The notes under the pieces: model-generated
Told to the model about the DNA's origin: nothing
Seen by the model: the letters and a program-made list of their open reading frames with translations, nothing else
Database searches by the model: none
Translations under genes and position numbers: made by a program
Source of the DNA: Paratinospora sagittata
Lineage: Eukaryota; Streptophyta; Magnoliopsida; Ranunculales; Menispermaceae
NCBI GenBank assembly: GCA_035771175.1
Contig: CM069610.1
Coordinates: 24,456,501-24,520,500, forward strand
Length of the DNA stretch: 64,000 bases
Direction: 5' to 3'
Shown: positions 12,408-26,700 of the stretch, piece after piece
How the letters are laid out: each line of letters starts with the position of its first letter
How positions within the stretch are numbered: position 1 is the stretch's first letter

Positions 12408-13378
12408 CAAATATTAATTTTACAAAAATAAGGCTATCGAACAATTTGCCAAGATTTTCCGGAAGGCACTAGCGCACTATCCGTGTTGACATCACGCTGA
12501 TAGGGTTCTATAACAAGACATTTGTTTTTCTGAAAAATTGTCTATACCGCGCTATCCCCTTTGATACTTCGCTATAAAGCTGTTGCCGTGACCTTTCCAT
12601 TTTTAGTAAAATGGCGAATAGCGCGATATAGGCCTCGATAACGCGCTATCGGAAAGTCCGTAAAACTCGAGCTCTCGGGTTTGTGTATATCAATCTGCTA
12701 TCGCCTGCTATCTGTCAATTGAGAACATGATACACAACCCAATAGCACGCTATCCACGTCTGTGAAAAAAATCTGATATTTCTAACGAGAAAAATGTGGG
12801 CACTTCTGCTTGCTCGATTTTTCTATTCCTTATACAATTTCTCCAGGTTGTCTTAATTGAAATATTCTCTACTAACACCTAGATGATTCCCATTGTCTCG
12901 CACGCCCAAAACAACTTTAGATTAAACAATGTTTTGAATTCAAATCATTTTGTACTCTCTTGCCCTTTAACCCGCAACTTCTAATTTTATAAAACACTCA
13001 TTCTCTGATTTTCAAAAATACAACACACACGATTTTTGCAAGTTAGATTGAGCTTTCCAAAGAGTTTTTCAAGAGAAGAAAGTATTGATTCTTGCATTTG
13101 TCAAAACAAGTTTCGAATAGAATCAAAATTGCAATCTGTCTTGATGATAACGTTGTTGATCAGCAAGTCCTTCATTTTATCCCTTTTGTGCTTAGATTTG
13201 CAGAGGCTATCCATTGTTTTAAGTTGTAAGTATATATGAAGTGGTCTCGGTAAGATAACACAACAAAAAAAGAACACATCAATTGTCTTGCATCAAAAAC
13301 ACATCAAACAATAGCTTTCGAAGTCTACAAAGATCAAGCTAAAAGAACGAAGACATATCTCATGCCTAAGTAACGCAA
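12408..13378. repeat. Monomer-length stretch missing from the second five-monomer copy
   Basis: This part, close to one monomer, lies between the two blocks that are adjacent at 15545-20342. It has private variants: ATCGAACAATTTG, TTCCGGAAGG, GACATCACGC, ACAAGACATTTG, AATGGCGAATAG, CAAGTTTCGAATAG and ACGTTGTTGATC, plus one extra A in the CAAAAAAAG run near 13264. It is ordinary satellite sequence. Its absence from the second copy is the simplest explanation for the change of shift from 5934 to 4747 bp. Confidence 0.75.
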
Positions 13379-15595
13379 TAGTTTGATCTTTGGTGTGTAG
13401 GGTAACCTCTCGATCAATCTCAGCACTAAAACTCTGAAATCTGCAAAGTCTTCAAAATCACTTCGATATAGTATTTCATTTTGAAAAAATGTTTTCCGAA
13501 AGGTTTTAATCATAATTTCAATGAGTTTTGAATTATTTAAAAGTTTTTAATCTTATACAATATGTTTTGAGTTAATGGAATGGTTCTTGAGTGTCAAAAG
13601 ATTAATCTTACAAAAATAAGGCTATCCAGCAATTTGCCAAGATTTTCCTGAAGGCACTAGCGCACTATCCGTGTTGACAGCACGCTGATAGGGTTCTATA
13701 ACAAAACATTTGTTTTTCTGAAAAATTGTCTATACCGCGCTATCCCCTTTGATACTTCGCTATAAAGCTGTTGCCGTGACCTTTCCATTTTTAGTAAAAT
13801 GGGCAATAGCGCGATATAGGCCTCAATAACACGCTATCGGAAAGTCCGTAAAACTCGAGCTCTCGGGTTTGTGTATATCAATCTGCTATCGCCTGCTATC
13901 TGTCAATTGAGAACATGATACACAACCCAATAGCACGCTGTCAACGTCTGTGAAAAAAATCTGATATTTCTAACGAGAAAAATGTGGGCCCTTCTCCTTG
14001 CTCGATTTTTCTATTCCTTATACAATTTCTCCAGGTTGTCTTAATTGAAATATTCTCTACTAACACCTAGATGATTCCCATTGTCTTGCACGCCCAAAAC
14101 AACTTTAGATTAAACAATGTTTTGAATTCAAATCATTTTGTACTCTCTTGCCCTTTAACCCGCAACTTCTAATTTTATAAAACACTCATTCTCTAATTTT
14201 CAAAAATACAACACACACGATTTTTGCAATTTAGATTGAGCTTTCCAAAGAGTTTTTCAAGAGAAGAAAGTATTGATTCTTGCAATTGTCAAAACAAGCT
14301 TCGAATAGAATCAAAATTGCAATCTGTCTTGATGATAACGTCGTTGATCAGCAAGTCCTTCATTTTATCCCTTTTGTGCTTAGATTTGCAGAGGCTATCC
14401 ATTGTTTTAAGTTGTAAGTATATATGAACTGGTCTCGGTAAGATAACACAACAAAAAAGAACACATCAATTGTCTTGCATCAAAAACACATCAAACAATA
14501 GCTTTCGAAGTCTACAAAGATCAAGCTAAAAGAACGAAGACATATATCATGCCTAAGTAAGGCATTAGTTTGATCTTTGGTGTGTAGGGTAACCTCTCGA
14601 TCAATCTCAGCACTAAAACTCTGAAATCTGCAAAGTCTTCAAAATCACTTCGATATAGTATTTCATTTTGAAAAAATGTTTTCCGAAAGGTTTTAATCAT
14701 AATTTCAATGTGTTTTGAATTATTTAAAAGTTTTTAATCTTATACAATATGTTTTGAGTTAATGGAATGGTTGTTGAGTGTCAAAATATTAATTTTACAA
14801 AACTAAGGATATCCAGCAATTTGCCAAGATTTTCCTGAAGGCACTAGCGCACTATCAGTGTTGACAGCACGCTGATAGGGTTCTATAACAAAACATTTGT
14901 TATTCTTAAAAATTGTCTATATCGCGCTATCCCCTTTGATACTTCGCTATAAAGCTGTTGCCGTGACCTTTCCATTTTTAGTAAAATGGGCAATAGCGCG
15001 ATATAGGCCTCGATAACACGCTATCGGAAAGTCCGTAAAACTCGAGCTCTCGGGTTTGTGTATATCGATCTGCTATAGCCAGCTATCTGTCAATTGAGAA
15101 CATGATACACAACCCAATAGAACGCTATCCACGTCTGTGAAAAAAATCTGATATTTCTAACGAGAAAAATGTGGGCACTTCTGCTTGCTCGATTTTTCTA
15201 TTCCTTATACAATTTCTCCAGGTTGTCTTAATTGAAATATTCTCTACTAACACCTAGATGATTCCCATTGTCTCGCACGCCCAAAACAACTTTAGATTAA
15301 ACAATGTTTTGAATTCAAATCATTTTGTACTCTCTTGCCCTTTAACCCGCAACTTCTAATTTTATAAAACACTCATTCTCTGATTTTCAAAAATACAACA
15401 CACACGATTTTTGCAAGTTAGATTGAGCTTTCCAATGAGTTTTTCAGGAGAAGAAAGTATTGATTCTTGCATTTGTTAAAACAAGCTTCGAATAGAATTA
15501 AAATTGCGATCTGCCTTGATGATAACGTCGTTGATCAGCAAGTTCTTCATTTTATCCCTTTTGTGCTTAGATTTGCAGAGGCTATCCATTGTTTT
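13379..15595. repeat. Right part of the five-monomer duplication, source-side copy
   Basis: This matches 18126-20342 at a constant shift of 4747 bp with no difference noticed over about 2.2 kb. Shared marks include GTGTCAAAAGATTAATC, GGGCCCTTCTCCTTGC, TCTTGCACGCCC, TATGAACTGGTC, GCTATAGCCAGC, CAATAGAACGC and TTTTTCAGGAG. It is bounded on the left by TAACGCAATAG (13371) against TAAGGCATTAG and on the right by 15596 (A against T). Confidence 0.85.
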
Positions 15596-18341
15596 AAGTT
15601 GTAAGTATATATGAAGTGGTGTCGGTAAGATAACACAACAAAAAAGAACACATCAATTGTCTTGCATCAAAAACACATCAAACAATAGCTTTCGACGTCT
15701 ACAAAGATCAAGCTAAAAGAACGAAGACATATCTCATGCCTAAGTAAGGCATTAGTTTGATCTTTGGTGTGTAGGGTAACCTCTCGATCAATCTCAGCAC
15801 TAAAACTCTGAAATCTGCAAAGTCTTCAAAATCACTTCGATATAGTATTTCATTTTGAAAAAATGTTTTCCGAAAGGTTTTAATCATAATTTCAATGAGT
15901 TTTGAATTATTTAAAAGTTTTTAATCTTATACAATATGTTTTGAGTTAATGGAATGGTTCTTGAGTGTCAAAATATTAATTTTACAAAAATAAGGCTATC
16001 CAGCAATTTGCCAAGATTTTCCTGAAGACACTAGCGCACCATCCGTGTTGACAGCACGCTGATAGGGTTCTATAACAAAACATTTGTTTTTCTGAATAAT
16101 TGTCTATACCGCGCTATCCCCTTTGATACTTCGCTATAAAGCCGTTGCCGTGACCTTTCCATTTTTAGTAAAATGGGCAATAGCGCGATATAGGCCTCAA
16201 TAACACGCTATCGGAAAGTCCGTAAAACTCGAGCTCTCAGGTTTGTGTATATCAATCTGCTATCGCCTGCTATCTGTCAATTGAGAACATGATACACAAC
16301 CCAATAGCACGCTGTCAACGTCTGTGAAAAAAATCTGATATTTCTAACGAGAAAAATGTGGGCACTTCTGCTTGCTCGATTTTTCTATTCCTTATACAAT
16401 TTCTCCAGGTTGTCTTAATTGAAATATTCTCTACTAACACCTAGATGATTCCCATTGTCTCGCACGCCCAAAACAACTTTAGATTAAACAATGTTTTGAA
16501 TTCAAATCATTTTGTACTCTCTTGCCCTTTAACCCGCAACTTCTAATTTTATAAAACACTCATTCTCTAATTTTCAAAAATACAACACACACGATTTTTG
16601 CAAGTTAGATTGAGCTTTCCAAAGAGTTTTTCAAGAGAAGAAAGTATTGATTCTTGCAATTGTCAAAACAAGCTTCGAATAGAATCAAAATTGCAATCTG
16701 TCTTGATGATAACGTCGTTGATCAGCAAGTCCTTCATTTTATCCCTTTTGTGCTTAGATTTGCAGAGGCTATCCATTGTTTTAAGTTGTAAGTATATATG
16801 AAGTGGTCTCGGTAAGATAACACAACAAAAAAGAACACATCAATTGTCTTGCATCAAAAACACATCAAACAATAGCTTTCGAAGTCTACAAAGATCAAGC
16901 TAAAAGAACGAAGACATATATCATGCCTAAGTAAGGCATTAGTTTGATCTTTGGTGTGTAGGGTAACCTCTCGATCAATCTCAGCACTAAAACTCTGAAA
17001 TCTGCAAAGTCTTCAAAATCACTTCGATATAGTATTTCATTTTGAAAAAATGTTTTCCGAAAGGTTTTAATCATAATTTCAATGTGTTTTGAATTATTTA
17101 AAAGTTTTTAATCTTATACAATATGTTTTGAGTTAATGGAATGGTTGTTGAGTGTCAAAATATTAATTTTACAAAACTAAGGATATCCAGCAATTTGCCA
17201 AGATTTTCCTGAAGGCACTAGCGCACTATCAGTGTTGACAGCACGCTGATAGGGTTCTATAACAAAACATTTGTTATTCTTAAAAATTGTCTATATCGCG
17301 CTATCCCCTTTGATACTTCGCTATAAAGCTGTTGCCGTGACCTTTCCATTTTTAGTAAAATGGGCAATAGCGCGATATAGGCCTCGATAACGCGCTATCA
17401 GAAAGTCCGTAAAACTCGAGCTCTCGGGTTTGTGTATATCAATCTGCTATCGCCTGCTATCTGTCAATTGAGAACATGATACACAACCCAATAGCACGCT
17501 ATCCACGTCTGTGAAAAAAATCTGATATTTCTAACGAGAAAAATGTGGGCACTTCTGCTTGCTCGATTTTTCTATTCCTTATACAATTTCTCCAGGTTGT
17601 CTTAATTGAAATATTCTCTACTAACACCTAGATGATTCCCATTGTCTCGCACGCCCAAAACAACTTTAGATTAAACAATGTTTTGAATTCAAATCATTTT
17701 GTACTCTCTTGCCCTTTAACCCGCAACTTCTAATTTTATAAACACTCATTCTCTGATTTTCAAAAATACAACACACACGATTTTTGCAATTTAGATTGAG
17801 CTTTCCAAAGAGTTTTTCAAGAGAAGAAAGTATTGATTCTTGCATTTGTCAAAACAAGCTTCGAATAGAATCAAAATTGCAATCTGTCTTGATGATAACG
17901 TCGTTGATCAGCAAGTCCTTCATTTTATCCCTTTTGTGCTTAGATTTGCAGAGGCTATCCATTGTTTTAAGTTGTAAGTATATATGAAGTGGTCTCGGTA
18001 AGATAACACAACAAAAAAGAACACATCAATTGTCTTGCATCAAAAACACATCAAACAATAGCTTTCGAAGTCTACAAAGATCAAGCTAAAAGAACGAAGA
18101 CATATCTCATGCCTAAGTAAGGCATTAGTTTGATCTTTGGTGTGTAGGGTAACCTCTCGATCAATCTCAGCACTAAAACTCTGAAATCTGCAAAGTCTTC
18201 AAAATCACTTCGATATAGTATTTCATTTTGAAAAAATGTTTTCCGAAAGGTTTTAATCATAATTTCAATGAGTTTTGAATTATTTAAAAGTTTTTAATCT
18301 TATACAATATGTTTTGAGTTAATGGAATGGTTCTTGAGTGT
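15545..18341. repeat. Left part of the five-monomer duplication, second copy
   Basis: This is the partner of 9611-12407. The left junction lies in the phrase AGTTCTTC (T at 15544) against AGTCCTTC in the other copy, so the join falls inside a monomer, near the end of the 67-codon open frame. It overlaps the next block at 18126-18341 because the two source stretches are identical to each other there. Confidence 0.83.
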
Positions 18342-20342
18342 CAAAAGATTAATCTTACAAAAATAAGGCTATCCAGCAATTTGCCAAGATTTTCCTGAAG
18401 GCACTAGCGCACTATCCGTGTTGACAGCACGCTGATAGGGTTCTATAACAAAACATTTGTTTTTCTGAAAAATTGTCTATACCGCGCTATCCCCTTTGAT
18501 ACTTCGCTATAAAGCTGTTGCCGTGACCTTTCCATTTTTAGTAAAATGGGCAATAGCGCGATATAGGCCTCAATAACACGCTATCGGAAAGTCCGTAAAA
18601 CTCGAGCTCTCGGGTTTGTGTATATCAATCTGCTATCGCCTGCTATCTGTCAATTGAGAACATGATACACAACCCAATAGCACGCTGTCAACGTCTGTGA
18701 AAAAAATCTGATATTTCTAACGAGAAAAATGTGGGCCCTTCTCCTTGCTCGATTTTTCTATTCCTTATACAATTTCTCCAGGTTGTCTTAATTGAAATAT
18801 TCTCTACTAACACCTAGATGATTCCCATTGTCTTGCACGCCCAAAACAACTTTAGATTAAACAATGTTTTGAATTCAAATCATTTTGTACTCTCTTGCCC
18901 TTTAACCCGCAACTTCTAATTTTATAAAACACTCATTCTCTAATTTTCAAAAATACAACACACACGATTTTTGCAATTTAGATTGAGCTTTCCAAAGAGT
19001 TTTTCAAGAGAAGAAAGTATTGATTCTTGCAATTGTCAAAACAAGCTTCGAATAGAATCAAAATTGCAATCTGTCTTGATGATAACGTCGTTGATCAGCA
19101 AGTCCTTCATTTTATCCCTTTTGTGCTTAGATTTGCAGAGGCTATCCATTGTTTTAAGTTGTAAGTATATATGAACTGGTCTCGGTAAGATAACACAACA
19201 AAAAAGAACACATCAATTGTCTTGCATCAAAAACACATCAAACAATAGCTTTCGAAGTCTACAAAGATCAAGCTAAAAGAACGAAGACATATATCATGCC
19301 TAAGTAAGGCATTAGTTTGATCTTTGGTGTGTAGGGTAACCTCTCGATCAATCTCAGCACTAAAACTCTGAAATCTGCAAAGTCTTCAAAATCACTTCGA
19401 TATAGTATTTCATTTTGAAAAAATGTTTTCCGAAAGGTTTTAATCATAATTTCAATGTGTTTTGAATTATTTAAAAGTTTTTAATCTTATACAATATGTT
19501 TTGAGTTAATGGAATGGTTGTTGAGTGTCAAAATATTAATTTTACAAAACTAAGGATATCCAGCAATTTGCCAAGATTTTCCTGAAGGCACTAGCGCACT
19601 ATCAGTGTTGACAGCACGCTGATAGGGTTCTATAACAAAACATTTGTTATTCTTAAAAATTGTCTATATCGCGCTATCCCCTTTGATACTTCGCTATAAA
19701 GCTGTTGCCGTGACCTTTCCATTTTTAGTAAAATGGGCAATAGCGCGATATAGGCCTCGATAACACGCTATCGGAAAGTCCGTAAAACTCGAGCTCTCGG
19801 GTTTGTGTATATCGATCTGCTATAGCCAGCTATCTGTCAATTGAGAACATGATACACAACCCAATAGAACGCTATCCACGTCTGTGAAAAAAATCTGATA
19901 TTTCTAACGAGAAAAATGTGGGCACTTCTGCTTGCTCGATTTTTCTATTCCTTATACAATTTCTCCAGGTTGTCTTAATTGAAATATTCTCTACTAACAC
20001 CTAGATGATTCCCATTGTCTCGCACGCCCAAAACAACTTTAGATTAAACAATGTTTTGAATTCAAATCATTTTGTACTCTCTTGCCCTTTAACCCGCAAC
20101 TTCTAATTTTATAAAACACTCATTCTCTGATTTTCAAAAATACAACACACACGATTTTTGCAAGTTAGATTGAGCTTTCCAATGAGTTTTTCAGGAGAAG
20201 AAAGTATTGATTCTTGCATTTGTTAAAACAAGCTTCGAATAGAATTAAAATTGCGATCTGCCTTGATGATAACGTCGTTGATCAGCAAGTTCTTCATTTT
20301 ATCCCTTTTGTGCTTAGATTTGCAGAGGCTATCCATTGTTTT
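18126..20342. repeat. Right part of the five-monomer duplication, second copy
   Basis: This is the partner of 13379-15595 at +4747 bp. It ends at 20343, where this copy reads GTTTTTAGTTG and the source GTTTTAAGTTG. Together with 15545-18341 it forms a contiguous copy about four monomers long of a five-monomer source. Confidence 0.83.
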
Positions 20343-23300
20343 TAGTTGTAAGTATATATGAAGTGGTCTCGGTAAGATAACACAACAAAAAAGAACACAT
20401 CAATTGTCTTGCATCAAGAACACATCAAACAATAGCTTTCGAAGTCTACAAAGATCAAGCTAAAAGAACGAAGACATATCCCATGCCTATGTAAGGCATT
20501 AGTTTGATCTTTGGTGTGTAGGGTAACCTCTCGATCAATCTCAGCACTAAAACTCTGACATCTGCAAAGTCTTCAAAATCACTTCGATATAGTATTTCAT
20601 TTTGAAAAAATGTTTTCCGACAGGTTTTAATCATAATTTCAATGAGTTTTGAATTATTTCAAAGTTTTTAATCTTATACAATATGTTTTCAGTTAATGGA
20701 ATGGTTCTTGAGTGTCAAAATATTAATTTTACAAAAATAAGGCTATCCAGCAATTTGCCAAAATTTTCCTGAAGTCACTAGCGCACTATCAGTGTTGATA
20801 GCACGCTGATAGGGTTCTATAACAAAACATTTGTTTTTCTGAAAAATTGTCTATACCGCGCTATCCCCTTTGATACTTCGCTATAAAGCAGTTGCCGTAA
20901 TCTTTCCATTTTTAGTAAAATGGGCAATAGCGCGCTATAGGCGTCGATAACACTCTATGGGAAAGTTCGTAAAACTCGAGCTCTCGGGTTTGTGTATATC
21001 GATCTGCTATAGCCTGCTATCTGTCAATTGAGAACATGATACACAACCCAATAGCACACTATCCACGTCTGAGAAAAAAATATGATATTTCTAACGAGAA
21101 AAATGTGGGCACGTCTGCTTGCTCGATTTTTCTGTCCTTATACAATTTCTCCAGGTTATCTTAATTGAAATATTCTCTACTAACACCTAGATGATTCCCA
21201 TTGTCTCGGACGCCCAAAACAACTTTAGATTAAACAATGTTTTGAATTCAAATCATTTTGTACTCTCTTGCCCTTTAACCCGCAACTTCTAATTTTATAA
21301 AACACTCATTCTCTGATTTTCAAAAATACAACACACACGATATTTGCAAGTTAGATTGAGCTTTCCAATGAGTTTTTCAAGAGAAGAAAGTATTGATTCT
21401 TGCATTTGTCAAAACAAGCTTCGAATAGAATCAAAATTGCAATCTGTCTTGATGATAACGTCGTTGATCAGCAAGTCCTTCATTTTATCCCTTTTGTGCT
21501 TATATTTGCAGAGGTTATCCATTGTTTTAAGTTGTAAGTATTTATGAAGTGGTCTCGGTAAGATAACACATCAAAAAAGAACACATCAATTGTCTTGCAT
21601 CAAGAACACATCAAACAATAGCTTTCGAAGTCTACAAAGATCAAGCTAAAAGAACGAAGACATATCTCATGCCTAAGTAAGGCATTAGTTTGATCTTTGG
21701 TGTGTAGGGTAACCTCTCGATCAATCTCAGCACTAAAACTCTGAAATCTGCAAAGTCTTCAAAATCACTTCGATATAGTATTTCATTTTGAAAAAATGTT
21801 TTCCGAAAGGTTTTAATCATAATTTCAATGAGTTTTGAATTATTTAAAAGTTTTTAATCTTATACAATATGTTTTGAGTTAATGGAATGGTTCTTGAGTG
21901 TCAAAATATTAATTTTACAAAAATAAGACTATCCAGCAATTTGCCAAAATTTTCCTGAAGGCACTAGCGCACTATCAGTGTTGATAGCACGCTGATAGGG
22001 TTCTATAACAAAACATTTGTTTTTCTGAAAAATTGTCTATACCGCGCTATCCCCTTTGATACTTCGCTATAAAGCAGTTGCCGTAATCTTTCCATTTTTA
22101 GTAAAATGGGCAATAGCGCGCTATAGGCCTCGATAACACTCTATGGGAAAGTTCATAAAACTCGAGCTCTCCGGTTTGTGTATATCGATCTGCTATAGCC
22201 TGCTATCTGTCAATTGAGAACATGATACACAACCCAATAGCACACTATCCACGTCTGAGAAAAAAATCTGATATTTCTAACGAGAAAAATGCGGGCACTT
22301 CTGCTTGCTCGATTTTTCTGTCCTTATACAATTTCACCAGGTTATCTTAATTGAAATATTCTCTACTAACACCTAGATGATTCCCATTGTCTCGGACGCC
22401 CAAAACAACTTTAGATTAAACAATGTTTTGAATTCAAATCATTTTGTACTCTCTTGCCTTTTAACCCACAACTTCTAATTTTATAAAACACTCATTCTCT
22501 GATTTTCAAAAATGCAACACACATGATTTTTGCAAGTTAGATTGAGCTTTCCAATGAGTTTTTCAAGAGAAGAAAGTATTGATTCTTGCATTTGTCAAAA
22601 CAAGCTTCGAATAGAATCAAAATTGCAATTTGTCTTGATGATAACGTCGTTGATCAGCAAGTCCTTCATTTTATCCCTTTTGTGCTTATATTTGCAGAGG
22701 CTATCCATTGTTTTAAGTTGTAAGTATATATGAAGTGGTCTCGGTAAGATAACACAACAAAAAAGAACACATCAATTGTTTTGCATCAAGAACACATCAA
22801 ACAATAGCTTTCGAAGTCTACAAAGATCAAGCTAAAAGAACGAAGACATATCCCATGCCTATGTAAGGCATTAGTTTGATCTTTGGTGTGTAGGGTAACC
22901 TCTCGATCAATCTCAGCACTAAAACTCTGACATCTGCAAAGTCTTCAAAATCACTTCGATATAGTATTTCATTTTGAAAAAATGTTTTCCGACAGGTTTT
23001 AATCATAATTTCAATGAGTTTTGAATTATTTCAAAGTTTTTAATCTTATACAATATGTTTTCAGTTAATGGAATGGTTCTTGAGTGTCAAAATATTAATT
23101 TTACAAAAATAAGGCTATCCAGCAATTTGCCAAAATTTTCCTGAAGTCACTAGCGCACTATCAGTGTTGATAGCACGCTGATAGGGTTCTATAACAAAAC
23201 ATTTGTTTTTCTGAAAAATTGTCTATACCGCGCTATCCCCTTTGATACTTCGCTATAAAGCAGTTGCCGTAATATTTCCATTTTTAGTAAAATGGGCAAT

Positions 23301-23715
23301 AGCGCGCTATAGGCGTCGATAACACTCTATGGGGAAGTTCGTAAAACTCGAGCTCTCGGGTTTGTGTATATCGATCTGCTATAGCCTGCTATCTGTCAAT
23401 TGAGAACATGATACACAACCCAATAGCACACTATCCACGTCTGAGAAAAAAATCTGATATTTCTAACGACAAAAATGCGGGCACTTCTGCTTGCTCGATT
23501 TTTCTGTCCTTATACAATTTCACCAGGTTATCTTAATTGAAATATTCTCTACTAACACCTAGATGATTCCCATTGTCTCGGACGCCCAAAACAACTTTAG
23601 ATTAAACAATGTTTTGAATTCAAATCATTTTGTACTCTCTTGCCCTTTAACCCGCAACTTCTAATTTTATAAAACACTCATTCTCTGATTTTCAAAAATA
23701 CAACAGACACGATTT
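20343..23715. repeat. Satellite segment 3: diverged monomers with a two-monomer echo
   Basis: Monomers here (rest of 20158, then 21344 and 22530) carry a distinctive set: ACTCTATGGG in the palindrome cluster, GTTGCCGTAATC, TTTCTGTCCTTATAC (a shortening of CTATTCCTT), CTCGGACGCCC and CCAATGAG. The rare set CCCATGCCTATG, CTGACATCTGC, CCGACAGG, TTTCAAAG and TTTTCAGTT occurs at about 20480-20690 and again at about 22853-23060. That shift of 2372 bp points to a two-monomer repeat unit. No gene is seen. Confidence 0.85.
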
Positions 23716-26700
23716 TTGCAAGTTAGATTGAGCTTTCCAATGAGTTTTTCAGGAGAAGAAAGTATTGATTCTTGCATTTGTTAAAACAAGCTTCGAATAG
23801 AATTAAAATTGCGATCTGCCTTGATGATAACGTCGTTGATCAGCAAGTTCTTCATTTTATCCCTTTTGTGCTTAGATTTTGCAGAGGCTATCCATTGTTT
23901 TTAGTTGTAAGTATATATGAAGTGGTCTCGGTAAGATAATACAACAAAAAAGAACACATCAATTGTCTTGCATCAAGAACACGTCAAACAATAGATTTTG
24001 AAGTCTACAAAGATCAAGCTAAAAGAACGAAGACATATCTCATGCCTAAGTAAGGCATTAGTTTGATCTTTGGTGTGTAAGGTAACCTCTCGATCAATCT
24101 CAGCACTAAAACTCTGAAATCTGCAAAGTCTTCAAAATCACTTCGATATAGTATTTCATTTTGAAAAAATGTTTTTCGAAAGGTTTTAATCATAATTTCA
24201 ATGAGTTTTGACTTATTTAAAAGTTTTTAATCTTATACAATATGTTTTGAGTTAATGGAATGGTTCTTAAGTGTCAAAATATTAATTTTTCAAAAATAAC
24301 GCTATCCAGCAATTTGCTAAAATTTTCCTGAAGGCACTAGCGCACTATCAGTGTTGAGACCACGCTGATAGGGTTCTATAATAAAACATTCGTTTTTCTG
24401 AAAAATTGCCTATACCGCGCTATCCCCTTTGATACTTCGCTATAAAGCTGTTGTCGTGATCTTTCTATTTTTAGTAAAGTGGGCAATAGCGCGATATAGG
24501 CCTCGATAACACGCTATCGGAAAGTCCGTAAAATTGGAGCTCTCGGGTTTGTGTATATCGATCTGCTATAGCATGCTATCTGGCAATTGCGAACATGATA
24601 CACAACCCAATAGCACGCTATCCACGTCTGAGAAAAAAATATGATATTTCTAACGAGAAAAATGCGGGCACTTCTGCTTGCTCGATTTTTCTGTCCTTAT
24701 ACAATTTCACCAGGTTATCTTAATTGAAATATTTTCTACTAACACCTAGATGATTCCCATTGTCTCGGACGCCCAAAACAACTTTAGATTAAACAATGTT
24801 TTGAATTCAAATCATTTTGTACTCTCTTGCCCTTTAACCCGCAACTTCTAATTTTATAAAACACTCATTCTCTGATTTTCAAAAATACAACAGACACGAT
24901 TTTTGCAAGTTAGATTGAGCTTTCCAATGAGTTTTTCAGGAGAAGAAAGTATTGATTCTTGCATTTGTTAAAACAAGCTTCGAATAGAATTAAAATTGCG
25001 ATCTGCCTTGATGATAACGTCGTTGATCAGCAAGTTCTTCATTTTATCCCTTTTGTGCTTAGATTTTGCAGAGGCTATCCATTGTTTTTAGTTGGAAGTA
25101 TATATGAAGTGGTCTCGGTAAGATAATACAACAAAAAAGAACACATCAATTGTCTTGCATCAAGAACACGTCAAACAATAGATTTCGAAGTCTACAAAGA
25201 TCAAGCTAAAAGAACGAAGACATATCTCATGCCTAAGTAAGGCATTAGTTTGATCTTTGGTGTGTAAGGTAACCTCTCGATCAATCTCAGCACTAAAACT
25301 CTGAAATCTGCAAAGTCTTCAAAATCACTTCGATATAGTATTTCATTTTGAAAAAATGTTTTTCGAAAGGTTTTAATCATAATTTCAATGAGTTTTGACT
25401 TATTTAAAAGTTTTTAATCTTATACAATATGTTTTGAGTTAATGGAATGGTTCTTAAGTGTCAAAATATTAATTTTTCAAAAATAACGCTATCCAGCAAT
25501 TTGCTAAAATTTTCCTGAAGGCACTAGCGCACTATCAGTGTTGAGACCACGCTGATAGGGTTCTATAATAAAACATTCGTTTTTCTGAAAAATTGCCTAT
25601 ACCGCGCTATCCCCTTTGATACTTCGCTATAAAGCTGTTGTCGTGATCTTTCTATTTTTAGTAAAGTGGGCAATAGCGCGATATAGGCCTCGATAACACG
25701 CTATCGGAAAGTCCGTAAAACTGGAGCTCTCGGGTTTGTGTATATCGATCTGCTATAGCATGCTATCTGGCAATTGCGAACATGATACACAACCCAATAG
25801 CACGCTATCCACGTCTGAGAAAAAAATATGATATTTCTAACGAGAAAAATGCGGGCACTTCTGCTTGCTCGATTTTTCTGTCCTTATACAATTTCACCAG
25901 GTTATCTTAATTGAAATATTTTCTACTAACACCTAGATGATTCCCATTGTCTCGGACGCCCAAAACAACTTTAGATTAAACAATGTTTTGAATTCAAATC
26001 ATTTTGTACTCTCTTGCCCTTTAACCCGCAACTTCTAATTTTATAAAACACTCATTCTCTGATTTTCAAAAATACAACAGACACGATTTTTGCAAGTTAG
26101 ATTGAGCTTTCCAATGAGTTTTTCAGGAGAAGAAAGTATTGATTCTTGCATTTGTTAAAACAAGCTTCGAATAGAATTAAAATTGCGATCTGCCTTGATG
26201 ATAACGTCGTTGATCAGCAAGTTCTTCATTTTATCCCTTTTGTGCTTAGATTTTGCAGAGGCTATCCATTGTTTTTAGTTGTAAGTATATATGAAGTGGT
26301 CTCGGTAAGATAATACAACAAAAAAGAACACATCAATTGTCTTGCATCAAGAACACGTCAAACAATAGATTTCGAAGTCTACAAAGATCAAGCTAAAAGA
26401 ACGAAGACATATCTCATGCCTAAGTAAGGCATTAGTTTGATCTTTGGTGTGTAAGGTAACCTCTCGATCAATCTCAGCACTAAAACTCTGAAATCTGCAA
26501 AGTCTTCAAAATCACTTCGATATAGTATTTCATTTTGAAAAAATGTTTTTCGAAAGGTTTTAATCATAATTTCAATGAGTTTTTACTTATTTAAAAGTTT
26601 TTAATCTTATACAATATGTTTTGAGTTAATGGAATGGTTCTTAAGTGTCAAAATATTAATTTTTCAAAAATAACGCTATCCAGCAATTTGCTAAAATTTT

